Shown piece after piece: positions 1 through 6,773 of a stretch of DNA of 11,288 bases (position 1 is the stretch's first letter; each line of letters starts with the position of its first letter). Both the position numbers and the translations under genes were made by a program. Origin of the DNA: JAXJQF01 sp036311285. Its GTDB lineage: Bacteria > Pseudomonadota > Gammaproteobacteria > Enterobacterales > Succinivibrionaceae. Below the pieces are notes generated by a model. It was not told the origin of the DNA, ran no database searches, and saw only the letters and a list, made by a program, of their open reading frames with translations. The stretch is taken from the NCBI GenBank assembly GCA_036311285.1, contig JAXJQF010000025.1, positions 1 to 11,288 on the forward strand, read 5' to 3'.

Positions 1-17
1 AACAACACTTAAAAGCA

Positions 18-45
18 TTGACACACTGTTGATAATTGCTACAAT
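18..45 (+). promoter_or_regulatory. Sigma70-type promoter of hslR-hslO
   Basis: A perfect -35 hexamer TTGACA (18-23) is followed after 16 bp by TACAAT (40-45), one mismatch from the -10 consensus. Transcription would begin near 52, leaving a leader of about 20 nt before the ATG at 74. This placement argues against the longer reading frame that opens at 29, because that start lies between the -35 and -10 elements. In E. coli these genes are heat-shock (sigma32) genes; I see no clear sigma32-type element here. Confidence 0.7.
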
Positions 46-73
46 TATGTTATTTGACAAGTACGTTTACGTT

Positions 74-478
74 ATGAACACAAAACAACATTCCAACGAC
101 AATAATGTAAGATTAGATAAATGGTTATGGGCAGCTAGATTTTACAAAACTAGAAGCATTGCTAGAAACATGATTGACGGTGGAAAGGTGCAATACAATA
201 AACAACACACTAAGCCTGGAAAAATAGTTGAAATAGGAGCACAAATAACTTTATGGCAAGGCTTTAACCAAATTACTGTTATAGTTAAAGAAATCAGCAG
301 CACTAGACAATGTGCTACAATTGCACAAAAGTTGTATGAAGAAACAACAGAAAGTATTACTAAACGTCAAGAAAGATTAGAACAAATCAAAAATAATAAT
401 TTCTTTGCTCCACATCCTGATAAAAAACCTAACAAGAAAGATCGAAGAGAAATTATAAAAATTAAAAACAACATTTAA
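74..478 (+). CDS. hslR: Ribosome-associated heat shock protein Hsp15
   Basis: Hsp15 binds 50S subunits that carry a stalled nascent chain and tRNA and helps recycle them. The 134-residue product matches the usual length of about 133. An S4 RNA-binding domain begins near residue 12 with VRLDKWLWAARFYKTR, almost identical to the E. coli protein, and continues through GGKVQYN and KPGKIVE. The family's YEETTES segment and basic tail (PHPDKKPNKKDRRE) follow. The start at 74 is chosen because the promoter at 18-45 would put longer starts (29, 47) in or upstream of the transcription start, and because family members begin about ten residues before the S4 motif. No strong Shine-Dalgarno sequence is visible. 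hslO follows after 17 nt, so the two genes are probably cotranscribed, as in E. coli. Confidence 0.95.
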   Translation: MNTKQHSNDNNVRLDKWLWAARFYKTRSIARNMIDGGKVQYNKQHTKPGKIVEIGAQITLWQGFNQITVIVKEISSTRQCATIAQKLYEETTESITKRQERLEQIKNNNFFAPHPDKKPNKKDRREIIKIKNNI

Positions 479-495
479 TTTTAAAGAGAATGAAA

Positions 496-1359
496 ATGAC
501 CGTTGAATCAGAAAAATTTTCCCCCTTTGATAACATCAGACACTTTATTTTTAATGACTATGATATTAGAGGAGAAATTGTACAATTAACAGACTCATAC
601 AAAAAACTTATAGAAAATCACAACTATCCTGCTTGTATCAATGAACTACTAGGGAAAATGCAAGCAGCTATTTGCTTAATCACCTCTACCTTAAAATTTG
701 AAGGTGAAATAATGCTACAAATCAGAGGTTCAAAGGAACTAAGATATGCGTTCATAAACAGCAATAACAATCAAGAAACTAGAGGATTAGCTTCTATTGA
801 TGGAAATATAGCTGACAACTGCGAGTTCAAAGATTTGTTTGATTCAAAAGCAATAATGACGTTAACTGTAATACCTCAACAAGGAAATCAATATCAAGGT
901 ATCATAGCTTTAAATAAAGATACACTTGATGAATGTATTGAAGAATACTTCCGTCAATCAGCTCAACTAGATACTCATATTCAGTTATATGCTGATCCAA
1001 AAGCTCAAAAATGCGCTGGTCTTTTACTTCAAATAATTTCATCTGAAAAGAAGGAACAACAAAAACTAGACTATAAACATGTTTGCGTGCTTGCTGATAG
1101 CTTAAAAGCTGAAGAAATATTAAACTTATACAACGAAGAAGTATTACATCGTTTATACAATCAAGAATCAGTAACCTTATATAAGAACAAACCTGTTTGC
1201 TTCAAATGCTCATGTTCTGATGAAAAATACATTTCCATGATTCGTCAAATGCCTAAAGAAGAAATCTTAGACATTTTCGAAAAAGAAGGGAAAATAGAAT
1301 GTCAATGTAACTACTGTGGCAAACAATACTACTTCTCAAATGATGATATAGGTATTTAA
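496..1359 (+). CDS. hslO: Redox-regulated chaperone Hsp33
   Basis: Hsp33 is a cytosolic holdase. It is inactive when four reduced cysteines bind zinc and is activated by oxidative unfolding. The product is about 287 residues (E. coli 292). The N-terminal part contains the family-like IRGEIVQL and the LLGKMQAA segment; the zinc-switch domain is at the C terminus. The C-X-C pair (FKCSCS) and C-X-X-C pair (CNYCG) are spaced exactly as in E. coli C232/C234/C265/C268. Two further cysteines lie three and two residues upstream of these pairs (VCFKCSC, ECQCNYC), which is not typical of the E. coli protein. An ATG at 490 is in frame two codons earlier, but the AAGAG at 484-488 is only 1 nt from it and 7 nt from the ATG at 496, so 496 is preferred. 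Confidence 0.95.
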   Translation: MTVESEKFSPFDNIRHFIFNDYDIRGEIVQLTDSYKKLIENHNYPACINELLGKMQAAICLITSTLKFEGEIMLQIRGSKELRYAFINSNNNQETRGLASIDGNIADNCEFKDLFDSKAIMTLTVIPQQGNQYQGIIALNKDTLDECIEEYFRQSAQLDTHIQLYADPKAQKCAGLLLQIISSEKKEQQKLDYKHVCVLADSLKAEEILNLYNEEVLHRLYNQESVTLYKNKPVCFKCSCSDEKYISMIRQMPKEEILDIFEKEGKIECQCNYCGKQYYFSNDDIGI

Positions 1360-1368
1360 TTAACATGC

Positions 1369-1428
1369 ATAGCAACTATTTCTCTAAATTGAAATATAGA
1401 CAACAAGATTATTTTTTTTAGTTGCTAT
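1369..1428. repeat. 10-bp inverted repeat between hslO and bioH
   Basis: ATAGCAACTA at 1369-1378 is exactly mirrored by TAGTTGCTAT at 1419-1428, separated by 40 nt that include a run of eight T. The right arm overlaps the extended -10 element of the bioH promoter, so the repeat could be an operator or a weak structure at the 3' end of the hslO transcript. The long loop argues against a standard intrinsic terminator. Function is unknown. Confidence 0.4.
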
Positions 1429-1431
1429 AAT
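1423..1431 (+). promoter_or_regulatory. Extended -10 promoter of bioH
   Basis: TGC followed by a perfect TATAAT (1426-1431) forms an extended -10 element. No good -35 hexamer lies 16-18 bp upstream, which extended -10 promoters tolerate. Transcription would start near 1438, only about 25 nt before the bioH ATG. Confidence 0.55.
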
Positions 1432-1463
1432 TTAATATTAGGTGTTAAAAATGGAAACTATGC

Positions 1464-2234
1464 ATGAAATTACAGTACGAAACCTATGGTTATCAAAACA
1501 ATCCTCCTTTAGCTTTTATTCATGGTTGGGGATTATGTGGAAAAATATTCACACCAATAATCCCAATTTTATCTAAAGATTTCCATCTTTACGTAATTGA
1601 TCTACCTGGATATGGCGTAAATCATAACATCCCTAGCAATCATACTGAAAGTATACTTAACTCTTTAAACGACACGATTCCAAAAAATATCAACATTTTA
1701 GGATGGTCGCTAGGAGGAATGCTTGCTACTGAATACGCCTCATTCTACCCTTCTTGTATCAATAAACTCATAACTGTTTGTGCGTCTCCAAAATTCATAG
1801 AAGACACTAATTGGAAAGGCTTTGATAGAGAGCTTATTATTACGTTAATTAATACAATTAACGAAAACAACCACAAAAAAATAATTGAAAAATTCCTAAC
1901 AATTCAATCAATAGGTTCTCCATCTATCAAAAATGATATTAAATTGATTAAACAGCTTATATCTCAAATGCCAGAAACAAAATATTACGAACTACAATAT
2001 GGATTAAAACTTCTTCTCGATATGGATTTAAGGGCATATACAGACCGTATTACCTGCCCTTCTCTTCATATTTATGGAGCAAAAGACCGACTAGTTCCTA
2101 TTCTTAATTCAAATTGTTGGCCTCATAAAGATGATACTTTAATTTATACATTTAAAGAAAGTTCTCATGCTCCATTTATCTCAGAAACTGAACTATTTTG
2201 CAAGATAATAAAAAAATTCATATTATACACTTAA
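1464..2234 (+). CDS. bioH: Pimeloyl-ACP methyl ester carboxylesterase
   Basis: BioH hydrolyses pimeloyl-ACP methyl ester to pimeloyl-ACP, closing the BioC-BioH route that makes the biotin precursor. The 256-residue product matches the E. coli length. It has the alpha/beta-hydrolase oxyanion segment HGWGL (20-24), DLPGYG (46-51), the nucleophile elbow GWSLGG with Ser82, Asp208 in YGAKDRLVP and His235 in SSHAPFIS. FLTIQSIGS and WPH also match BioH specifically rather than generic esterases. The ATG at 1464 is the only ATG in this frame before an upstream stop (1446-1448); GGA at 1453-1455 can act as its Shine-Dalgarno sequence. Another ATG at 1451 with a better-placed AGGTG opens an overlapping frame of 41 codons (see findings). 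The gene stands apart from other bio genes, as in E. coli. Confidence 0.92.
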   Translation: MKLQYETYGYQNNPPLAFIHGWGLCGKIFTPIIPILSKDFHLYVIDLPGYGVNHNIPSNHTESILNSLNDTIPKNINILGWSLGGMLATEYASFYPSCINKLITVCASPKFIEDTNWKGFDRELIITLINTINENNHKKIIEKFLTIQSIGSPSIKNDIKLIKQLISQMPETKYYELQYGLKLLLDMDLRAYTDRITCPSLHIYGAKDRLVPILNSNCWPHKDDTLIYTFKESSHAPFISETELFCKIIKKFILYT

Positions 2235-2239
2235 AAATT

Positions 2240-2248
2240 TGATAAAAT
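2240..2248 (+). promoter_or_regulatory. Possible extended -10 promoter of the small ORF
   Basis: TGA followed by TAAAAT (2243-2248) resembles an extended -10 element, and no convincing -35 is seen. It would start transcription near 2255, just before the strong Shine-Dalgarno sequence at 2264-2271. In DNA this AT-rich such matches occur by chance, so it is tentative. Confidence 0.3.
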
Positions 2249-2278
2249 TAAAGTATAAAAATGAGGGAGAGTACTATT

Positions 2279-2491
2279 ATGGATAAATTAACAATAAACA
2301 ATGCCCAAACACTTTTTAATACTGCTAATCAACGTATTTATCAAAGCACCCACAACTATAATACTCAAAAAATTGATGAACCAAAATTAGCTACAGATTT
2401 ACTTAAAAGTGAAGAAGAAGCTAAGACTGCAGCTAAAGTTATAGAAACCGAAAATAAATGCATTAACAGTTTGATAGACATTAAGGTCTAA
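2279..2491 (+). CDS. Small protein, flagellar rod/hook C-terminal-like
   Basis: I do not recognise a named gene. The 70-residue product is hydrophilic, has no signal peptide or membrane segment, and looks largely helical: a first helix near residues 5-22 and a second from about 34 to 66. The end, with AAKVIET, ENKCINSLIDIKV and spacing between them, resembles the C-terminal helix of flagellar rod and hook proteins (FlgC/FlgE/FlgG type, typically a conserved VI-T--E-L--LLDI pattern). Small stand-alone proteins with such tails occur in proteobacteria. The resemblance is by eye and there are no other flagellar genes here. The start at 2279 is chosen because AGGGAGAG at 2264-2271 sits 7 nt upstream; the in-frame ATG at 2261 lies before that site. 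It lies 44 nt after bioH and converges on greB with 3 nt between stop codons. Confidence 0.65.
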   Translation: MDKLTINNAQTLFNTANQRIYQSTHNYNTQKIDEPKLATDLLKSEEEAKTAAKVIETENKCINSLIDIKV

Positions 2492-2494
2492 TAA

Positions 2495-3112
2495 TTATTT
2501 AACCAAAGTTTTCAAGTACTCTTCGTTTATTCTCTTAATTTCTTCTTCTGTTAAAATCTTTATTTCAACTCTCTTCTCTTCATTCGAAAAATGAAATTTA
2601 GGTTCTGGTATTTCACCAAACCAATCTTCATGCTTGTGCGAAATTTTATTAACAAACCAAGTAACAGCACCTTTGTCAGTTTTTACAATAGCATCATCAT
2701 CAATTGTTTTATTCATTAACGCCTTTGCCATTGGACTGTGATATGAAATAAATCCATCTCTATCATATACTTCATTAGAGTTAACGATTCTCACATGACG
2801 TAATACACCATCAGATTCTCTTTCAATCTCAACATATGCACCAAAAGCAACTACATTTAAATCCTTTATCTTCTTTGATGCATCGAGAACCTCTGCTTTA
2901 GCTATCACCTTTGAAATTATATAAATACGCTTATCAACTTGTCTTAACAACTGTTTATTATATTGATAATCAGCGTTTTCACTTCTATCACCTAAAGAAG
3001 CAGCCCATGCTAATTTTTTTACTACCTCTGGACGAATATCGTTCCACAGCATGTTAAACTCTTGTTTTATGAGAGTTAAACCGTCACTTGTAAAATATTC
3101 TATGTCGCTCAC
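2495..3112 (-). CDS. greB: Transcript cleavage factor GreB with C-terminal extension
   Basis: GreB enters the secondary channel of RNA polymerase and stimulates cleavage of backtracked RNA. The N-terminal coiled-coil domain carries the acidic tip in LGDRSENADYQYNK (Asp42, Glu45), and the C-terminal FKBP-like domain has FGAYVEIE, RIVNSNEVYDR, ISYHSPMAKALM and WFVN. RPEVVKKLAWAASLGDRSENADYQ is near-identical to E. coli GreB and separates it from GreA. E. coli GreB has 158 residues; this one has 205, with about 45 extra residues rich in Glu and Lys after WFVNKISHK. The start is a GTG (3110-3112) preceded at 5 nt by a perfect AAGGAG (3118-3123). It lies downstream of pckA, separated by the pckA terminator. 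Confidence 0.93.
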   Translation of the reverse strand: MSDIEYFTSDGLTLIKQEFNMLWNDIRPEVVKKLAWAASLGDRSENADYQYNKQLLRQVDKRIYIISKVIAKAEVLDASKKIKDLNVVAFGAYVEIERESDGVLRHVRIVNSNEVYDRDGFISYHSPMAKALMNKTIDDDAIVKTDKGAVTWFVNKISHKHEDWFGEIPEPKFHFSNEEKRVEIKILTEEEIKRINEEYLKTLVK

Positions 3113-3126
3113 ATATACTCCTTATT

Positions 3127-3164
3127 AAAAATTAAGTCATGCTATAACTAAATAGCATGACTTA
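3127..3164 (-). terminator. Intrinsic terminator of pckA
   Basis: A perfect 13-bp stem (3133-3145 with 3152-3164, sequence TAAGTCATGCTAT and its complement) closes a 6-nt loop. Read on the minus strand it is followed by five T (3131-3127), so it fits a Rho-independent terminator after pckA. The stem ends only about ten bases before the greB Shine-Dalgarno sequence. Confidence 0.85.
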
Positions 3165-3196
3165 TAATCTATGATAATTTAATAATCTTTATTAAA

Positions 3197-4801
3197 TTAT
3201 AATTGTGGACCAGCAGCAACTAATGCCTTACCGTGTTCGTTACCAGTGAACTTAGCAAAGTTCTTGATGAAACGACCAGCTAAATCTTCAGCTCTCTTGT
3301 TCCATTCTGCTGCATCAGCGTATGTATCACGTGGATCTAAGATACCTGAGTCAACACCTGGTAATTCAGTAGGAACTACAAAGTTGAACATAGGGATAGT
3401 CTTAGTAGGAGCCTTGTCGATAGAACCGTCTAAGATTGCATCGATGATACCACGAGTATCCTTGATTGAAATACGCTTACCTGTTCCGTTCCAACCAGTA
3501 TTTACTAAGTATGCAGTAGCTCCAGAAGCTTGCATCTTCTTAACTAATTCTTCACCGTACTTAGTTGGGTGTAAAGATAAGAATGCAGCACCGAAACATG
3601 CAGAGAATGTTGGAGTAGGTTCAGTAATACCACGTTCAGTACCAGCTAACTTAGCTGTGAAACCTGATAAGAAGTAGTATTGAGTTTGTTCAGCATTTAA
3701 AATTGATACTGGAGGTAACACACCGAAAGCATCAGCAGATAAGAAGATAACCTTCTTAGCAGCTGGAGCCTTAGAAACTGGCTTAACAATGTTGTTGATG
3801 TGATAAATTGGGTAAGAAACACGAGTATTTTCAGTAACACTCTTGTCAGAGAAGTCGATCTTACCATTAGCATCAACAGTTACGTTTTCTAATAATGCAT
3901 CACGCTTGATAGCATTCCAAATATCAGGTTCGTTTTCCTTAGATAAATTGATTACCTTAGCGTAGCAACCACCTTCAAAGTTGAACACACCATCGTCATC
4001 CCAACCGTGTTCGTCATCGCCGATTAATTCACGCTTTGGATCTGTTGATAATGTAGTCTTACCAGTACCTGATAAACCGAAGAAAATAGCTGTTTCGCCA
4101 TCCTTGTTTGTGTTAGCAGAACAGTGCATTGAAGCCATACCCTTTAATGGTAATAAGTAGTTCATGTATGAGAACATACCCTTCTTCATTTCACCGCCGT
4201 ACCAAGTATTTAAAATGATTTGTACTTTTTCAGTTAAGTTAAATACAACAGCTGTTTCTGAATTTAAACCTAATGCTTGGTAGTTTTCAACCTTTGCCTT
4301 AGAAGCGTTCATAACTACGAAATCTGGTTCGCCAAAGTTAGCTAATTCTTCAGCTGTTGGACGAATGAACATGTTAGTAACAAAGTGAGCTTGCCAAGCT
4401 ACTTCCATGATAAAACGAATCTTTAAGCGAGAGTTTTCGTTAGCACCACAGAAAGCATCAACAACATATAATTTCTTGTTAGATAATTCTTTTGCAGCGA
4501 TATCCTTTAAAGCTTCCCAGCTTGCTTGTGATAAAGGCTTATTATCGTTCTTGTATTCGTCAGAAGTCCACCAAATAGTATCTTTAGTAGTTTCATCCAT
4601 AACGAAGAACTTATCCTTTGGTGAACGACCAGTGAATACACCAGTCATAACGTTTACCGCACCCATTTCAGTTTCTTGACCAACTTCGTAACCTTCTAAA
4701 GACGCAGCAGTTTCTTCCTTAAATAACACATCATATGATGGGTTATAAATTACTTCAGTAGCACCAGTGATGCCGTACTTAGCTAGGATATCTTTTTCCA
4801 T
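3197..4801 (-). CDS. pckA: Phosphoenolpyruvate carboxykinase (ATP)
   Basis: This enzyme interconverts oxaloacetate plus ATP with phosphoenolpyruvate, CO2 and ADP. It serves gluconeogenesis and, in succinate-forming fermenters, can run toward oxaloacetate. The 534 residues compare with 540 in E. coli. Visible active-site elements are GRSPKDKF (Arg59), YGGEMKKG (Tyr201, Lys207), His226 in SMHCSAN, the P-loop GLSGTGKTT (242-250) that marks the ATP-dependent type, and the metal-binding GDDEHGW (261-267, Asp263). The start ATG has GGAGA about 10 nt upstream. Codon choice is narrow and the gene is visibly less AT-rich than envC or bioH, suggesting high expression (inference). It is divergent from nfuA across a 275-bp spacer and is followed by its own terminator. 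Confidence 0.97.
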   Translation of the reverse strand: MEKDILAKYGITGATEVIYNPSYDVLFKEETAASLEGYEVGQETEMGAVNVMTGVFTGRSPKDKFFVMDETTKDTIWWTSDEYKNDNKPLSQASWEALKDIAAKELSNKKLYVVDAFCGANENSRLKIRFIMEVAWQAHFVTNMFIRPTAEELANFGEPDFVVMNASKAKVENYQALGLNSETAVVFNLTEKVQIILNTWYGGEMKKGMFSYMNYLLPLKGMASMHCSANTNKDGETAIFFGLSGTGKTTLSTDPKRELIGDDEHGWDDDGVFNFEGGCYAKVINLSKENEPDIWNAIKRDALLENVTVDANGKIDFSDKSVTENTRVSYPIYHINNIVKPVSKAPAAKKVIFLSADAFGVLPPVSILNAEQTQYYFLSGFTAKLAGTERGITEPTPTFSACFGAAFLSLHPTKYGEELVKKMQASGATAYLVNTGWNGTGKRISIKDTRGIIDAILDGSIDKAPTKTIPMFNFVVPTELPGVDSGILDPRDTYADAAEWNKRAEDLAGRFIKNFAKFTGNEHGKALVAAGPQL

Positions 4802-5009
4802 TTAAAATGTTTCTCCAAAATTAAACATATATCTTAAACAAATCAGATTTTAAGAGATCTGTAGAAATTAATCTATATAAAAATAGAACAATTTTTAAAT
4901 TTTTGTAATTTTTCTCATTTTACTTATTCCAATTCTCGCTAAACACCAAAAAAAGCTATTATTTTTAATATATCTACAAATTTGTCGTTACTTTATTAAT
5001 CTGTCATTT
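4802..5009. other. AT-rich spacer upstream of pckA (divergent region)
   Basis: This is the pckA side of the 275-bp divergent region between pckA and nfuA. It must hold the pckA promoter, but I cannot pick one with confidence: several TATA-like hexamers occur on the minus strand (for example around 4825-4832 and 4870-4880) without a good -35. No open reading frame, RNA gene or convincing CRP-type palindrome was seen. Confidence 0.4.
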
Positions 5010-5038
5010 TTGCATTAAATTGTAATATTTAATATAAT
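5010..5038 (+). promoter_or_regulatory. Sigma70-type promoter of nfuA
   Basis: TTGCAT (5010-5015) and a perfect TATAAT (5033-5038) are separated by 17 bp. Transcription would begin near 5045, giving a leader of about 32 nt with AGG at 5067-5069 ahead of the ATG. No clear IscR-type site was recognised by eye. Confidence 0.7.
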
Positions 5039-5076
5039 TAAAAAAAATCACAGTCACTTAACACACTAGGTCTAAT

Positions 5077-5676
5077 ATGGATAGTTTTAAAATCATCAAC
5101 ATATCTTCAAAAGCTGAGCAATATTTTGTAAATTTATTAAAAGACAAGGCACCAGAAACAAGAGTAAGAGTTTTTGTAGCAAATCCCGGCACACCAGGAG
5201 TAGAGTGTGGAATATTATATTGTCCAAAAGATATGATTACAGGTGCTGATGATATCTTTGCATATAATGGTTTTGACATAGTAATCGATCGAACAAGTCA
5301 ACCATACCTAAAAAACTCTAAAATTGATGTAGAAGAAGAAAACGGAAGTGAAACGTTAACCTTTAAAGCACCAGAATTAAAGAAGCTTGATATACCTGAA
5401 GACGCTACATTAGATGAAAAAATCAGAAGTTTTTTCCAAACTACAGTAAACCCTTCTCTAGCAGCACACGGAGGCAAAGCCAACGTAATTAGTGTAAGTG
5501 AAGATGGAATAATAAGAGTTGAATTCCTTGGAGGATGTAAGGGATGTAGTATGGTTAATGTAACACTAAAGGAAGGGATTGAAGCGAATCTAAAACAAGC
5601 TTTTCCTGGAATGATTAAAGAAGTGGTAGATAACACAAATCACGAGCAAACAGAAGAAACCTACAAGCCAGCATAG
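5077..5676 (+). CDS. nfuA: Fe-S biogenesis protein NfuA
   Basis: NfuA carries a [4Fe-4S] cluster at a dimer interface and delivers it to client enzymes, especially under iron or oxidative stress. The 199-residue product (E. coli 191) has the two-part enterobacterial architecture: a degenerate A-type (HesB/IscA-like) domain at about 5-95, and a C-terminal Nfu domain at about 110-185. The Nfu domain contains NPSLAAHGG and the cluster ligands Cys154 and Cys157 in GGCKGCSMVNVTLKEGIE. The A-type domain has cysteines at 44 and 49 but not the usual A-type Cys pattern, as expected for NfuA. The tail is a few residues longer than in E. coli and acidic. It is monocistronic here, with its own promoter and a shared terminator at 5705-5735; in E. 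coli gntX and bioH are neighbours. Confidence 0.95.
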   Translation: MDSFKIINISSKAEQYFVNLLKDKAPETRVRVFVANPGTPGVECGILYCPKDMITGADDIFAYNGFDIVIDRTSQPYLKNSKIDVEEENGSETLTFKAPELKKLDIPEDATLDEKIRSFFQTTVNPSLAAHGGKANVISVSEDGIIRVEFLGGCKGCSMVNVTLKEGIEANLKQAFPGMIKEVVDNTNHEQTEETYKPA

Positions 5677-5704
5677 TAGTTGTGTTTATTCAATACTTTT
5701 ATGA

Positions 5705-5735
5705 AAAAAACCTAGAAATCTATTCTAGGTTTTTT
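5705..5735. terminator. Bidirectional intrinsic terminator, nfuA/gpsA
   Basis: AAAAAACCTAGAA (5705-5717) pairs perfectly with TTCTAGGTTTTTT (5723-5735) around a 5-nt loop. A run at one end and T run at the other make it usable in both directions, which fits the convergent nfuA (stop 5676) and gpsA (stop 5760). Confidence 0.9.
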
Positions 5736-5759
5736 ATAATTGATTAAGTAAAATCTAAC

Positions 5760-6758
5760 TTACTCTATCTTCTGAGTTCTTCCTAGCAAGGTCGCTGTAG
5801 CTTCTCTTGGTGACTTATGATTATAAACAACCTGATATATTTCTTCACATATAGGCATTTCAATACCATAAGATAGTGCTAATTCATGAATTTCTCTAGT
5901 ATTACTATACCCTTCTACAACCTGACCTATCTGTTTAATAGCTTCTTCAACTTCTTTACCTTGTCCTAACAACATTCCAAATCTACGATTTCTAGATTGA
6001 TTATCAGTGCAAGTTAAAACTAAATCACCTAAGCCAGCCATACCAAGGAATGAATCCTTATTAGCTCCCATAGCTACACCTAATCTTTGAATTTCGATTA
6101 AGCCACGAGTAATTAGAGCTGTTCTTGCATTTGCACCGAAGCCAAGCCCGTCTGACAAACCGGCACCAATAGCAATAACATTTTTAACACAGCCTCCAAT
6201 TTGCAAACCAACCATATCAGAGTTCTTATAAACTCTAAAATTCTTACTTGAATGAATTAGTTGAGATACCCTATCCACAGCTTCATCATTATTCCCAGCA
6301 ATTGATATCGCTGTAGGTAACCCTAATGCTAATTCTTTCGCAAAGGTTGGTCCACTTAGAACAACCATTAAAACATCGCTTCCAATTACATCTTCTACTA
6401 CTTGGCTTAGGATTCTCCCTTTTTCTGGATCACACCCTTTTGTTGCCCAAGCAATAATTTGATCTGGTTTTAGATAGTCTTTAATTTGCTTAAGAACACT
6501 AGAAAATACTAAGCTTGGTACCACTATCAAAAGAATATCAGACTGCTTTACAGCAAACTCTATGTCGCTAGTTAAATCTAATGAATCAGGGAAAAATACT
6601 CCTGGCAAAAACTCATTATTACAACGTTCTTGCGACATTTTTTCAATTTTTGTGCTGTTGTGTCCCCACAACAACACGTTATTACCATTTCTAGCTAATG
6701 ATATTGCTAGAGCAGTCCCATAAGAACCTGCTCCTAGTACAGATATAGAGTAATCCAC
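5760..6758 (-). CDS. gpsA: Glycerol-3-phosphate dehydrogenase [NAD(P)+]
   Basis: GpsA reduces dihydroxyacetone phosphate to sn-glycerol 3-phosphate, the backbone for phospholipids. The 332-residue product has the N-terminal dinucleotide fold motif GAGSYG (9-14), WATKG, LSGPTFAKEL, the catalytic lysine segment GGCVKNVIAIGAG (Lys192), GFGANARTALITRG and TDNQSRNRRFG, all very close to E. coli GpsA. I place the start at the GTG 6756-6758: GGAG (6765-6768) lies 6 nt before it and the protein then begins MDYSISVLGAGSYG, like its relatives. A TTG at 6768-6770 would extend the frame by four codons but would overlap the Shine-Dalgarno site. It is last in the yibN-secB-gpsA operon, 15 nt after secB; cysE, next in E. 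coli, is absent and a terminator follows. Confidence 0.95.
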   Translation of the reverse strand: MDYSISVLGAGSYGTALAISLARNGNNVLLWGHNSTKIEKMSQERCNNEFLPGVFFPDSLDLTSDIEFAVKQSDILLIVVPSLVFSSVLKQIKDYLKPDQIIAWATKGCDPEKGRILSQVVEDVIGSDVLMVVLSGPTFAKELALGLPTAISIAGNNDEAVDRVSQLIHSSKNFRVYKNSDMVGLQIGGCVKNVIAIGAGLSDGLGFGANARTALITRGLIEIQRLGVAMGANKDSFLGMAGLGDLVLTCTDNQSRNRRFGMLLGQGKEVEEAIKQIGQVVEGYSNTREIHELALSYGIEMPICEEIYQVVYNHKSPREATATLLGRTQKIE

Positions 6759-6773
6759 TCTTAACTCCAAAAA

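Noticed and set aside
29..73. N-terminal extension of hslR from the ATG at 29 or 47
   Set aside because: The ATG at 29 lies between the -35 and -10 elements and 47 precedes the predicted transcription start; family members lack this extension.
2480..2510. Terminator between the convergent small ORF and greB
   Set aside because: Only 3 bp separate the stop codons and no inverted repeat with a T-tract could be found; transcripts probably overlap.
3246..3677. Plus-strand frame of 143 codons
   Set aside because: Lies entirely antisense within pckA, shows no family motif, and is explained by the codon bias of the real gene.
4407..4679. Plus-strand frame of 90 codons
   Set aside because: Antisense shadow of the pckA N-terminal half.
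5298..5636. Minus-strand frame of 112 codons, and a similar one at 5058-5279
   Set aside because: Both are antisense to nfuA, whose protein is unambiguous.
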